DNA from: Halobellus limi
GTDB taxonomy: Archaea; Halobacteriota; Halobacteria; Halobacteriales; Haloferacaceae
Direction of reading: 5' to 3'
Assembly: GCF_004799685.1 (NCBI RefSeq)
Contig: NZ_CP031311.1
Coordinates: forward strand, 2,894,396 to 2,958,395
Length of the DNA stretch: 64,000 nt
Below the pieces are notes generated by a model. It saw only the letters and a program-made list of their open reading frames with translations. It did not search any database and was not told the DNA's origin. Below are positions 24,878-33,649 of this stretch, in pieces. Positions within the stretch are counted from its first letter, which is position 1. Every line of letters begins with the position of its first letter. The position numbers and the translations under genes are program-made.

Positions 24878-26578
24878 TCAGCCCGTCCCGACGTCGGTCG
24901 CGCGGTAGATCACGACGCCGTCGTTCTCGTAGGCGCGCTCCCAGCGCTCGGACCGCTCGAAGGACCGCTCGATCGTCCCGAACTGCGCGGCGTTCTCCCC
25001 GCGGATCGTGTACTGCCCCTTCGGCACGAAGACGTGCGTCGGCCGGTCGTCGCCGACGCCGGTCGCGACGCCCTCGACGCACGCGACGCTCTGACACCTC
25101 GAAACGGACTCGTACGCCGCGTCCTGGCGATCGAACGCCGCTGAACCCTCCCACTCGACCCCCCAGTAGCCGACGAGCAGCGTTCGGTCCGTCAGCGCCG
25201 GGAGCCACTCGGCGGCGTCGCCGAGGACGACGAACCGGGCGTCGGGATCGGTCTCGGTCGCGATCCACGCCATCGCCTCAACGTCGTCGCCGTCCAGGAA
25301 CTCCGGCGTCGACGGGTCGGTCACGAGCGTCGTCTCGTAGGCGAAGTACGCGCCGCCGACGAGCGTCCCGAGGAGGATCACGGCCGCGGCCGCCGCGGCA
25401 CGGCGATCCACACCGACGCCGGTCGCGTCGGCATCGCCGTCGTCGTTTATGTCGGAGAAGCCCAAGTTCCGGCGATGGAGTGAGTCGGAATCGGCGTCCC
25501 GGGCGCGCAGGAGCGTCACGGCGACCGCGGGGACGAGCACGGCGGCCACCGTGTAGGCGAACCGGGGCTGTTTGAACACCAGTTCCGCGACGACGAGCCA
25601 GACCGGGAGGAGGTACTCGCGGCGGATCGCCAGATAGACCGCGGGCACGAGCGCGACGGCGATTCCCGGGGAGATCGCCCCCGCGAGCGCATCGGCTCCC
25701 CCGCCGACCCCACCGTGGGTCCCCGACGCCGCGGTGAAGACGCCGACCCCGTGGGTCGTGAGCACCCACGCTAACCACGGCGATGCGAGCAGCGCCCCGC
25801 CGAGTCCGACCGCCAGCCCCGCGGCGAATCCTGGCAGCGACCGGTCACAGAGGAGCCAGAAGAGGACGTAGCTCACGACGACGAACAGCGAGTACACCGG
25901 GTGCGTGAGCACCGTCAGGCCGAACGCGAACGCGCCGACTCCGATCGCACCGCGTCGGGGTCGCAGCGACGCGGCGCGGGTCGCCTCGTCCCGCGCGAAC
26001 GTCCGGTACCCGGCGTAGACCGCGACCGTCGCGTAGCAGAACGCGAACGCGCGGACGACGCCGCCCGCGGAGAGGTGCCACTCCAGTATCTGCGGGTTCA
26101 GCGCCACCAGCCCGACCGCCGCGGCCCCCGCCGGTCGGGAGCCCGCGACGTCGCGTCCGAGCAGGTAGATCGGCACTAGCGCGGCGAGGAACCCGACGCT
26201 GGGCAGGAACCGGGAGATGGCGACCGGGTCTCCGCCGAGGTCGACGAGCGCGGCGTAGAGGTAGAACTGCAGCGGCGGGTAGGCGAACGGGACCCCGTCG
26301 GCGGTGTACCCCGGGATTCGGGCGGGGAGCGAGTACCCGTGGGCGACGATCTCGGCCGATATCTTCGCGTACAACCCCGCGCCGTAGGCGGGATAGGCGT
26401 TCGTCGCCAGGTAGACCGCGACGGCGACGACGCCGGGCAGCAACGCGAGGCCGAGCCAGGGACCGTCCCGAGCGTCGAACGGAACGGTCGCTCCCGCGTT
26501 CTCGACGGCGGCCCGAAATCGTTCGAACAGGGAACGGAGCCGTCGAACCGACCGCGACGTGGTCGTCCCGCGGGTCAT
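24878..26578 (-). CDS. Multi-pass membrane glycosyltransferase-like protein (GT-C type)
   Basis: 566 residues from ATG 26578. About twelve hydrophobic helices with a first extracellular loop 'AEIVAHGYSLPARIPGYTADGVPFAYPPLQFYLYA' in parts, the pattern of GT-C transferases that use polyprenyl-phosphate sugars (PMT/ArnT/AglB relatives) although a clear catalytic DxD is not visible. The C-terminal 130 residues form a soluble domain outside the membrane ('WIATETDPDARFVVLGDAAEWLPALT' in parts). Start overlaps the stop of the upstream arylsulfotransferase-like gene (ATGA), so the two are co-translated. Likely surface glycosylation or lipid-linked sugar transfer; substrate unknown. Confidence 0.8.
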   Translation of the reverse strand: MTRGTTTSRSVRRLRSLFERFRAAVENAGATVPFDARDGPWLGLALLPGVVAVAVYLATNAYPAYGAGLYAKISAEIVAHGYSLPARIPGYTADGVPFAYPPLQFYLYAALVDLGGDPVAISRFLPSVGFLAALVPIYLLGRDVAGSRPAGAAAVGLVALNPQILEWHLSAGGVVRAFAFCYATVAVYAGYRTFARDEATRAASLRPRRGAIGVGAFAFGLTVLTHPVYSLFVVVSYVLFWLLCDRSLPGFAAGLAVGLGGALLASPWLAWVLTTHGVGVFTAASGTHGGVGGGADALAGAISPGIAVALVPAVYLAIRREYLLPVWLVVAELVFKQPRFAYTVAAVLVPAVAVTLLRARDADSDSLHRRNLGFSDINDDGDADATGVGVDRRAAAAAAVILLGTLVGGAYFAYETTLVTDPSTPEFLDGDDVEAMAWIATETDPDARFVVLGDAAEWLPALTDRTLLVGYWGVEWEGSAAFDRQDAAYESVSRCQSVACVEGVATGVGDDRPTHVFVPKGQYTIRGENAAQFGTIERSFERSERWERAYENDGVVIYRATDVGTG

Positions 26579-27963
26579 TTTCGTCCGAAGCGAATCGGCG
26601 ATCCGAGTTCGATCGTGCGGGCGGAGCGACGGTACTCGACGAGCCCCCACGACGGGAGCGAGAGGAGCAGCACGAGCGCCGCCAGTCCTTCGAGCGCGCC
26701 GACCCACCGCGGCAACAGATACGAGATCCCGTTGACGACCTTCGGGGGGAGCGCCGCGACGAGCCGATCCGACACGGAAGCGTCATCGAGGTCCGGCGAC
26801 CGCGACGACAGACCGAGCGGCGCGGCGCTCTCGCCGCCCGCGCTCTCGTCGCCCGTCCCGAGCCGTTCGGACTCGTAGGGGAAGCCGACCGTCGCAGACC
26901 AGACGATCTCACCGTCGGTGTCGATCTCGAAGACGCGGTCGCCGTTGGAGTCGGTCACGAGCGTGTGCCCGTTCGGCAGTCGGTCGGCGTCGCGGGCCCA
27001 CTGCATCCGGCGATCGCTCCAGGTCCAAGAGCGCTCCCACGACCCGTTCGCGCGCTGGTACTCGACGATCCGGCTGTTCTCCGAGTCGGCGACGAGCACC
27101 GCGGGGCCGCCGTGCTCGGGCGGGATGTAGTCCGGGTTGTGCTGTTCGTACAGCGTGTCGTGGTCGCCGTCGGATCCGAGGGTCCAGTTCTCCAGCAGTC
27201 CGCGCTCGAAGTCGACGAACGCGACCTGATCGTGGTTGCGGAGACTCACCATCACCGCGTCCCGACCGTCGATCTCGACGTGCTCGACGTCGTTGAGATG
27301 CGTCCAGTCGTCGGGGAACGGACCGCCGCTCGCGACGTCGAAGTCCGACTGGGCGTCCCACTCCCACTCGGTGAGTCCGGTCGTCGTGTTCGCGACGAAG
27401 ACGCGGTCGCGGGCGATGTCGGCCACGAGCAGGCGCTCGTCGTCGACGCGGTCGACGTCGTGCCACCGCGTGGAGTGCTTGCCGGGCGTGATCCGGCTGA
27501 AGACGTCCGTCCGCTCGCCGGTCGTGAGGTTGACCCGCTCGACGCCGTTTCGCGTGCAGACGGAGTCGCCGCCGCACTCGGAGGCGTCGAGGTGGTCGGC
27601 GTAGACGAACTCGACGGTGGCGTCGGTCCCGGAGATGGGATCGACGTCCCAGTAGCGCGTGTGTCGGTTCTCGTAGTAGTGTATCGATCCGTCGGGAGCG
27701 AAGGCGACGAGTTCGGCCTGCGCGCGAGGGGCGTCGTTCTCGTCGGTCACGAACGCGTTCGAGTCGGTCGCGACGACCGTGACGTTCGATCTGGGCGCGA
27801 CGACGGGCGACCGATCCCCCGATCGGAACGCCTGTTCGACGCCCGGATCGCCGGTCACCTGGTCGTTCGTCCGTTCGGCCTGGACGTATCCGCCGACGAG
27901 CGTAGCGGCCGAGAGGAGAACGAGTGCGGCGAAGAGTCCACGGACCGTCCGGCGGGAGGGCAT
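26575..27963 (-). CDS. Arylsulfotransferase-like beta-propeller protein, membrane-anchored
   Basis: 462 residues from ATG 27963; a TATA box AGTATATTAC about 28 nt upstream supports it. An N-terminal anchor helix (GLFAALVLLSAATLVGGYV) is followed by a beta-propeller of ASST type: 'HDVDRVDDERLLVADIARDRVFVANTTTG', 'WTHLNDVEHVEIDGRDAVMVSLRNHDQ' and 'PNGHTLVTDSNGDRVFEIDTDGEIVW' (in parts) are repeated blades. A hydrophobic helix near residue 440 ends the protein. Arylsulfotransferase family members move sulfate between phenols, but the haloarchaeal ones are uncharacterised. It is the first gene of an operon with the GT-C-like protein, suggesting cell-surface glycan work. Confidence 0.82.
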   Translation of the reverse strand: MPSRRTVRGLFAALVLLSAATLVGGYVQAERTNDQVTGDPGVEQAFRSGDRSPVVAPRSNVTVVATDSNAFVTDENDAPRAQAELVAFAPDGSIHYYENRHTRYWDVDPISGTDATVEFVYADHLDASECGGDSVCTRNGVERVNLTTGERTDVFSRITPGKHSTRWHDVDRVDDERLLVADIARDRVFVANTTTGLTEWEWDAQSDFDVASGGPFPDDWTHLNDVEHVEIDGRDAVMVSLRNHDQVAFVDFERGLLENWTLGSDGDHDTLYEQHNPDYIPPEHGGPAVLVADSENSRIVEYQRANGSWERSWTWSDRRMQWARDADRLPNGHTLVTDSNGDRVFEIDTDGEIVWSATVGFPYESERLGTGDESAGGESAAPLGLSSRSPDLDDASVSDRLVAALPPKVVNGISYLLPRWVGALEGLAALVLLLSLPSWGLVEYRRSARTIELGSPIRFGRK

Positions 27964-27985
27964 TACAGGCGACAGACACTCGACG

Positions 27986-27996
27986 GTAATATACTG
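27986..27996 (-). promoter_or_regulatory. TATA box for the arylsulfotransferase-like operon
   Basis: Minus-strand AGTATATTACC ends about 24 nt before ATG 27963, giving a nearly leaderless mRNA. Confidence 0.5.
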
Positions 27997-28104
27997 CCCG
28001 TTCGCCCGCCGTTCTCGCCGTTCCCGCCGTTCGGCCAGAGCCTTCAGTCCGAGTCCTCTGCGGAGACCCAAGCGCTATTAGCGTCGTCCGGCTATGGACA
28101 GGAT

Positions 28105-29934
28105 ATGTCGCAGTCGTCGAGCGGGTACGGCGTCCGCCGTCGGGCGGTCATCGGAACCCTCGGTGCGGGAGCCTCCGCCGGCCTCGGGGGCTGTCTGCGC
28201 CGGGCCCGTTCGATCGCGGGCTGGGATTCGATGGACCCCGTGTCCCTCCGAATCAAGACGCTCCCCGCGGATTCGGACCCCTACGCACTCCACGCGGCGC
28301 GGACGATCACGTCGTGGTACCGGGCGGCCGGGATCGACGCGCAGGTCGTTCCGGTGTCCGAGGAGGAACTCCTCCGGCAGGTGCTTTTGAACAAGAACTT
28401 CGACGTGTTTCTCGTCCGGATGGCGGCGCGCCAGCGGGATCCGGACGCCCTGTACGGCCTGCTACACTCGCAGTTCGCCGACGCGCGGGGGTGGCAGAAC
28501 CCCTTCGGGTACGCCGATCTCGACGTCGACGAGTGGCTGGAGACCCAACGTCGCTCGACCGGCGACCGGAGACGGGAGGCGGTCGCCGAGCTACAGCGAT
28601 CGATCGCCCGCTCCCAACCGTTCACCGTCGTCGGGTTCCCCGACGAGATCCGGGCCGCGCGAAGAGGGAACTACACGAACTGGCAGAGCGCGAACTTCCG
28701 GTCACCACAGGGGTATCTAACGCTGGGACGAATCGTCGAAGGAACCGCTGAAGGGGGCGACGACGCGGATTCGGTGCTCCGTGTCGTGGGGACCGATCGC
28801 CGGGCGACGGAGAACCTGAATCCCCTCTCCGTGGAGTACCGGCGCTCCGGCGTGTTGACCGGGTTGTTGTACGACGCTATCGGACAGCCCACTCCCGAAG
28901 GGACGACCCCGTGGCTCGCGGAGTCCTGGGCGTTCGCCGAGAGCGACGATGGACCCCGGGCGACGGTCCGGTTGCGCTCGGATCAAACGTGGCACGACGG
29001 AGAGCCCGTGACCGCCGAGGACGTCGCCTTCACGTACGCGCTCTTGGCGGACACGTCGCTCGGTTCGTCGGAGGGGCAGGACGGCGAGACGGCGGCAGAA
29101 ACACGCGTTCCAGCACCGCGGTTTCAGGGACGGATCGGACTCGTCGACGACGTCCGGACGCCCGCCGCCGACAGGGTCGTCTTCCAGTTCGGCGACTGCT
29201 CCCCGCGGGTAGCGACACGTGCGTTCACCGTGCCGGTCCTGCCGAAGCACGTCTGGCAGGATCGGACGGATGCCGTCTCGATCAGCGGCATCGAGGTCGG
29301 GAGCGCGACGGAGGCGCTCGTGACGAACAACATCCCACCGGTCGGAAGCGGCCCGCTCCGATTCGTGCAGAACACGCCACGAGAGTCACTGCACTTGGAG
29401 GCGAACGAGAGCCACTTCCTCTTCGACGACGAGGGCACGGGCGCGCGGCCGGGCGTCGGCCCGCCGGCGTTCGATCGCCTGGTGCTTCAGGTGGTCGGCT
29501 CCGACGACGCCGCCGTCGGGGTCGTCGCCGACGGCGGTGCCGACGTGACGGGGACACCGGTCGGTGCGGACACGGTCCCGCGGATCGGTCGGACCGCGGA
29601 CCTCGGGCTTCTCGTCCAGCGGTCGACGTCGCCGTACGTCGTCGGGTACAACACGCAGACGCCACCGCTCACGAATCCCCGGTTCAGGCACGCCCTCGCG
29701 CGCCTGATCGACCGGTCGCACCTGGCTGCGGAGGTGTTCGACGGCTACGTACGGCCCGCGGTGAGGCTCCTCGAGGGGACCGAGTGGGTACCGGAGGAAC
29801 TCCGGTGGGACGGGGCCGACCCGGTGACGCCGTTCCTCGGTACGGAGGGTGAAGTAGACGCCGCACGAGCGAGAACGGAGTTCCGAGACGCCGGATTCCA
29901 GTACGAGGACGGACGACTCGTGAGGGGGCAGTAA
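28105..29934 (+). CDS. Tat-exported lipoprotein, ABC-type peptide/solute-binding protein (family 5)
   Basis: 609 residues from ATG 28105. The signal peptide has the twin arginine of Tat export (YGVRRRAVIGTLGAGA) and a lipobox LGGC. The mature part is an SBP family 5 protein: 'LNPLSVEYRRSGVLTGLLYDAIGQP', 'WHDGEPVTAEDVAFTYALL' and 'VVGYNTQTPPLTNPRFRHALARLIDR' (in parts). A domain at residues 60-210 before the SBP core looks like a partly duplicated SBP lobe. No ABC permease or ATPase is nearby. Instead, the stop overlaps the start of a PAP2 phosphatase gene by one base. Confidence 0.88.
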   Translation: MSQSSSGYGVRRRAVIGTLGAGASAGLGGCLRRARSIAGWDSMDPVSLRIKTLPADSDPYALHAARTITSWYRAAGIDAQVVPVSEEELLRQVLLNKNFDVFLVRMAARQRDPDALYGLLHSQFADARGWQNPFGYADLDVDEWLETQRRSTGDRRREAVAELQRSIARSQPFTVVGFPDEIRAARRGNYTNWQSANFRSPQGYLTLGRIVEGTAEGGDDADSVLRVVGTDRRATENLNPLSVEYRRSGVLTGLLYDAIGQPTPEGTTPWLAESWAFAESDDGPRATVRLRSDQTWHDGEPVTAEDVAFTYALLADTSLGSSEGQDGETAAETRVPAPRFQGRIGLVDDVRTPAADRVVFQFGDCSPRVATRAFTVPVLPKHVWQDRTDAVSISGIEVGSATEALVTNNIPPVGSGPLRFVQNTPRESLHLEANESHFLFDDEGTGARPGVGPPAFDRLVLQVVGSDDAAVGVVADGGADVTGTPVGADTVPRIGRTADLGLLVQRSTSPYVVGYNTQTPPLTNPRFRHALARLIDRSHLAAEVFDGYVRPAVRLLEGTEWVPEELRWDGADPVTPFLGTEGEVDAARARTEFRDAGFQYEDGRLVRGQ

Positions 29935-30797
29935 TGGCGCTCGTAGACGTGCTGCTGCAGGTCGGCGTCGTGGTGGCAGTCGGTCACCTACTCGCGATGC
30001 TGCTCGTCGTAGAGCGGAACCAGCAGCGACGCGGCCGCCGAATCGGCTCGGCGGTCGCCCGGGTTCGATCGAACCTGACGTCTGTCGCACCCACGCTCGG
30101 CGTCCTCGCCGCCGTCCTCGCCGTCAACAAGGTCGTTCGCGACGTCGGCGTCGAGCTGTCGTGGCTCATCGGAATCAACCTGACGGGGTACATCTACCTG
30201 CTCGAATCGCAGTTCGTCGCGGCAGTGCAGAGTTTCGCGCACCCGGTCTTGACGACGTACTTCGGGTTCGTCTACGTCTTCGGGTACACGTTCCTCCTGA
30301 CGTTCCCGGTGCTCGCGTACGCGGTCTGTGAGCGGTCGCGGCCGCTGCGTGTGCTGTTTCTCACGTACATTCTGAACTACGCGTTCGGGCTCTGCTGTTA
30401 CGTCCTGTTCGTCGCCTACGGCCCGCGGAACTTCATGCCGGAGCTGGTCGACCCGCTGTTGTACACGAGCTGGCCGCAGTCGCAGTTGCTCGTCCAGCAG
30501 GTCAACGTGAACACGAACGTGTTCCCGTCGCTGCACACGTCGCTGTCGGCGACGGTCGCGCTCTTGGCCTACCGGTTCCGAGCGGTGTACCCCCGTTGGC
30601 TGCCGGTCGCGACCGTGCTGGCCGTCTCGATCACCGTGTCGACGATGTACCTGGGCATCCACTGGGCGACCGACGTCGTCGCCGGAATCGCCGTCGCCTG
30701 GGCGAGCGTCGAACTCGCGACGCGGATCGACGACGGGGCGCTCTCGGGATGGCTGCGTCGCCTGCAGGGACGCGAGAGCGAGGCGGTTCGGCGGTGA
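29934..30797 (+). CDS. PAP2-superfamily membrane phosphatase
   Basis: 287 residues with six or so membrane helices. The phosphatase motifs are PSLHTSLS (motif 2) and 'YLGIHWATDVVAGIAVAW' (motif 3); motif 1 (KxxxxxxRP) is not clear and 'YGPRNFM' may stand in for it, as in the Aur1/Ipt1-like PAP2_3 subgroup. It probably dephosphorylates polyprenyl or other lipid phosphates, or transfers a head group, at the outer membrane face. TAATG overlap with the solute-binding protein gene means the two are co-translated. Confidence 0.85.
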   Translation: MALVDVLLQVGVVVAVGHLLAMLLVVERNQQRRGRRIGSAVARVRSNLTSVAPTLGVLAAVLAVNKVVRDVGVELSWLIGINLTGYIYLLESQFVAAVQSFAHPVLTTYFGFVYVFGYTFLLTFPVLAYAVCERSRPLRVLFLTYILNYAFGLCCYVLFVAYGPRNFMPELVDPLLYTSWPQSQLLVQQVNVNTNVFPSLHTSLSATVALLAYRFRAVYPRWLPVATVLAVSITVSTMYLGIHWATDVVAGIAVAWASVELATRIDDGALSGWLRRLQGRESEAVRR

Positions 30798-30884
30798 GGC
30801 GTCGGGGCGGAAGCGGAGCGAACAGACCGGAGAAGGGTTCGGTACGAAGCGGGACGAAAACGCGTTCACACGTGAACTCCGCAA

Positions 30885-30972
30885 AACGGACCCGACGGGA
30901 CTCCCACGAGCGGTAGCGAGTGGGAGGTCGTCGGGGGAGTGAAAACGAGCGAAGCGAACGGACCCGACGGGA
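30885..30972 (+). repeat. 16-nt direct repeats around a small hairpin
   Basis: AACGGACCCGACGGGA occurs at 30885-30900 and 30957-30972. Between them CTCCCAC (30901-30907) and GTGGGAG (30920-30926) form a hairpin. The second copy runs into the TATA box of the next gene. Confidence 0.7.
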
Positions 30973-30979
30973 TTTATGC
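30970..30979 (+). promoter_or_regulatory. TATA box of the UspA gene at 31005
   Basis: GGATTTATGC is 26-35 nt before ATG 31005, giving a leaderless message. Confidence 0.5.
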
Positions 30980-31004
30980 CGAACCGAGGCGAACGGAGGC
31001 GTAT

Positions 31005-31472
31005 ATGTTCGAGACGATCGTCATCGCGACGGACGGCTCCGAGAGCGTCAGGCGGGCCGTCGACGTGGCGCTCGACCTCGCCGATCGGTTCGACGCCGAG
31101 GTGCACTGCCTGTACGTGGTCGACGAGGGCGACGTGGCGTCCTCGCCGGAGCGCCTCCGCGACGAGATGGAAGACGCGCTGGTCGAACGGGGGGAAGAGG
31201 CGATCGACGAAGTCCGCGATTCGACCGAGCGCGCGGTCGTCGCCGCCGTCGAGGAGGGCCGTCCGGCGTCCGAGATCGACGAGTACGCCCGCGACGTCGA
31301 CGCCGACGTCGTCGTGATGGGGACGCGCGGAAGACACGGGGAAAACCGCTTTCTCATCGGCTCGGTCGCCGAGCGCGTGGTCCGGACCTGTCCGATTCCG
31401 GTGCTGACCGTCCGGCAACTCGCCGACGACGAGGGCGAGGCGGAGTTGACGGGCACGCCAGAGACGGTCTGA
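31005..31472 (+). CDS. Universal stress protein UspA, ATP-binding type
   Basis: 155 residues. 'MFETIVIATDGSESVRRAVDVAL' opens the fold and the C-terminal loop 'VVMGTRGRHGENRFLIGSVAERVVR' matches the ATP-binding pattern G-2x-G-9x-G(S), so it probably binds and hydrolyses ATP as a dimer. One of four UspA-type genes in this window. Confidence 0.92.
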   Translation: MFETIVIATDGSESVRRAVDVALDLADRFDAEVHCLYVVDEGDVASSPERLRDEMEDALVERGEEAIDEVRDSTERAVVAAVEEGRPASEIDEYARDVDADVVVMGTRGRHGENRFLIGSVAERVVRTCPIPVLTVRQLADDEGEAELTGTPETV

Positions 31473-31597
31473 CCGGTCCGATCGTGGGCCCTGACCCGAC
31501 CGTGCCCTGATCGCCCCGAATCGAGTCGAGAGCGACGGCGACCGTCTGCGGACGCGGAACCACGGCGGTTTTTACGCGTGCTCCCGTCGGTGGGGCT

Positions 31598-32848
31598 ATG
31601 GAAGACGAACTCATCGACAGCGCGAGTCTCTCGCTGTCCCGGAAGTCCCAGCTCCCCGGGACGGGCTTCTTCTATCCCGACTCCCTCGACGAGGACCGGG
31701 CGGAAGAACGGGTCGCAGAAGCCGTCGACGGCGCGGAAGCGGTCGTCGTCGCCGACACCGACGCCGACGGACTCGGATGCGTCGCGCTGATCCGCGAGGT
31801 GTACGACGCGACGCTCGAATGGGCGACGTTCGAGGACGACCTCTCCGAACGCGTCGGTCGCTGGGAAACCGACGGAGCGGACGAGGACACGGGTTCCGAG
31901 GACGACGCCGACGTGACCGACGACGAGGCCGACGAGGGCCCCCGGTCGACCGTCGCCCTCGTCGGGGCCGGCCCGTACTCGCTGGACGAGGCGCTCGAAA
32001 ACGTCGCCGAGCACGCTCCCGAGGGGATCGATCTCTACGTCTGCGACCTCTGTCCCGACGAGTACGAGTGGATCGCAGCGGAACTCGACGCCGCCGCCTC
32101 GGTCGCGTCGTCGGTGGCGTGGTACGACCACCACCAGTGGAGCGACGAGACCGTCGCGGCGGTCCGCGAGTCGGGCGTCGACCTCGTCGTCGGCGAGTCC
32201 GACGAGGAGTGCACGGTCGACGTGGCGCTGCGGTCGCTCGATCACGACTTCGACGAGCGGTGGGCCGAACTCGCGGCGGTCACGCGGGATCACGACCTCT
32301 GGCTGAAGGAAGACGGCAGGAGCGACGACCTCGCGGACTACGCCTACTGGACGGACCCCGAGGAGTACGTCACGGTCGTCGGGCGGTTCGGCGTCGATCT
32401 CCCGGAGGTCGTTCGAGAGTACATCGAACTCCGGCGCGTCGAGAAGGAGGAACTGATCGAGGCGGCCGTCTCCCGCGCGGAGATGAAGTCCGTCGGCCCG
32501 TGGACGGTCGGCGTCACCTACGGTCGGTGCTCCCAGAACGAGGTCGCCGAGTCGCTTCGGGAGCAGGGAGCCGACGCCGCGGTCGTCGTCAAGCCCGCCG
32601 GCAGCGCGAGCATCCGCGGCTCGGAGGGGTTCGAACGGGCCCACGAGGTCGCCGGACACGTCAACGGCGGCGGCCACCCGAAAGCCGCGGGGTGCAAGCC
32701 GGACATCTACGACGACATGCTGGATTACGCCCACCACTGGACGACACAGGGCGCGACGGCCAAACGCGTCATCCTCCGCGCGTTCGAGCGAGTCGCCGCC
32801 GAAGTCGAAGCGGAGGCGGACGAGAAGACGGGGGACGGAGACGAGTAG
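31598..32848 (+). CDS. DHH-family phosphoesterase (RecJ/Orn-like)
   Basis: 416 residues. The DHH motifs are complete: ADTDADG (I), a later aspartate in 'YVCDLCPDE' (II), 'WYDHHQWS' (III), 'TRDHDLW' (IV) and the DHHA1 signature 'NGGGHPKAAG'. An acidic low-complexity insert sits at residues 90-115 between motif I and II. Such archaeal proteins act on single-stranded nucleic acid or on small phosphodiesters; some are replication-linked GINS-associated nucleases. TATA-like TTTTTACGC lies about 25 nt before ATG 31598. Confidence 0.88.
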   Translation: MEDELIDSASLSLSRKSQLPGTGFFYPDSLDEDRAEERVAEAVDGAEAVVVADTDADGLGCVALIREVYDATLEWATFEDDLSERVGRWETDGADEDTGSEDDADVTDDEADEGPRSTVALVGAGPYSLDEALENVAEHAPEGIDLYVCDLCPDEYEWIAAELDAAASVASSVAWYDHHQWSDETVAAVRESGVDLVVGESDEECTVDVALRSLDHDFDERWAELAAVTRDHDLWLKEDGRSDDLADYAYWTDPEEYVTVVGRFGVDLPEVVREYIELRRVEKEELIEAAVSRAEMKSVGPWTVGVTYGRCSQNEVAESLREQGADAAVVVKPAGSASIRGSEGFERAHEVAGHVNGGGHPKAAGCKPDIYDDMLDYAHHWTTQGATAKRVILRAFERVAAEVEAEADEKTGDGDE

Positions 32849-32922
32849 GCGGAGAGAACAGACAGCGCAGAACAGACGCGGCCGCGACCGACGACAGCGA
32901 GTGAGGGATCACCGGGCGGACG

Positions 32923-32930
32923 CTTATATA
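32923..32930 (+). promoter_or_regulatory. TATA box of repeated RNA element, copy C
   Basis: CTTATATA begins exactly 30 nt before GTGACGTAG. Confidence 0.6.
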
Positions 32931-32952
32931 CGATCGCGGGGCCAGAGCCCGC

Positions 32953-33049
32953 GTGACGTAGCATCCGGCCCGCGTCGGTCAGCGGTTGTCCGACACGCCC
33001 GTCGTGGGTCTCGCGTCGGTAGCGACCGCCTCCGTGTCGGCTGTTCGCC
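32953..33049 (+). ncRNA. Repeated structured RNA element, copy C
   Basis: The shortest copy. GTG-ACG-TAG is followed by CGCGTCGGTCAGCGGTTGTC, then the arm CCGACAC (32990-32996), which pairs with GTGTCGG (33034-33040). Relative to copy A the middle pair changed from G-C to A-T on both sides at once, a compensatory change. CTGTTCGCC ends at the stop codon of the convergent DUF5807 gene (33050), so a longer transcript would be antisense to it. Confidence 0.62.
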
Positions 33050-33580
33050 CTATTCGGCTCCCTCGGCCGGCTCCGACTCGCCGGGCTGGACGCCCGTCTC
33101 GTCCTCGGCGCCGACGACCCACTTGTCCGAGTAGCTCGCACCGCAGGCGCAGTGGGCGTAGGCGTGAACGACCGCACCGCGGGCGTAGAGCCCGCCGACC
33201 TCCTCGTTTTGTGCCTCCGAGAACGCGAAGATGAACTCGACGTCGTGGTCGCCGTCGGCGACGTCGTCCTCGGAATCGGCGTCAGTAGCGTCGTCCCCGG
33301 AGCCGGCGGTCTCCGCCTCGGGGCACTCCCCGCCGTCGAGGCTCCGGGAGATGTGTCCCCGCGACTCCATCGCTCCGCGGGCGAACTCCATCGCGTCCAT
33401 CCCGGTGCCGGCGGCGAACGCGCGTCGACCGTCGTCGCCGGGGACGACGAGTACGTAGCCCGAGTCGACGGTCTCGCCCATCTTCGGGAGTTTGCCCTGG
33501 CTGTCGAGGTACTCCTCGGTCAGAAACAGCGCGACGTCGTCGTGGCGCTCCCCGGCGAGGAACGCGTCGAGTTGGCTCAT
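33050..33580 (-). CDS. DUF5807-family haloarchaeal protein
   Basis: 176 residues. 'MSQLDAFLAGERHDDVALFLTEEYLDSQGKLP' in parts opens a conserved alpha/beta domain; a Ser/Asp-rich acidic linker at about residues 90-110 precedes a C-terminal part with the Cys pair HCACGASYSDKW. Function unknown; the two cysteines could bind a metal. The 3' end abuts RNA element copy C on the other strand. Confidence 0.85.
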   Translation of the reverse strand: MSQLDAFLAGERHDDVALFLTEEYLDSQGKLPKMGETVDSGYVLVVPGDDGRRAFAAGTGMDAMEFARGAMESRGHISRSLDGGECPEAETAGSGDDATDADSEDDVADGDHDVEFIFAFSEAQNEEVGGLYARGAVVHAYAHCACGASYSDKWVVGAEDETGVQPGESEPAEGAE

Positions 33581-33649
33581 AGCGTCGTAACGTCGCGGAA
33601 CGGTAAAAGCCGCGTGAAATCCGGTCCCGTCGTCGATCCGGAGACGGGG

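Noticed and set aside
26965..28104. Upstream extension of the solute-binding protein frame
   Set aside because: It is antisense to the arylsulfotransferase-like gene; the Tat signal peptide fixes the start at 28105.
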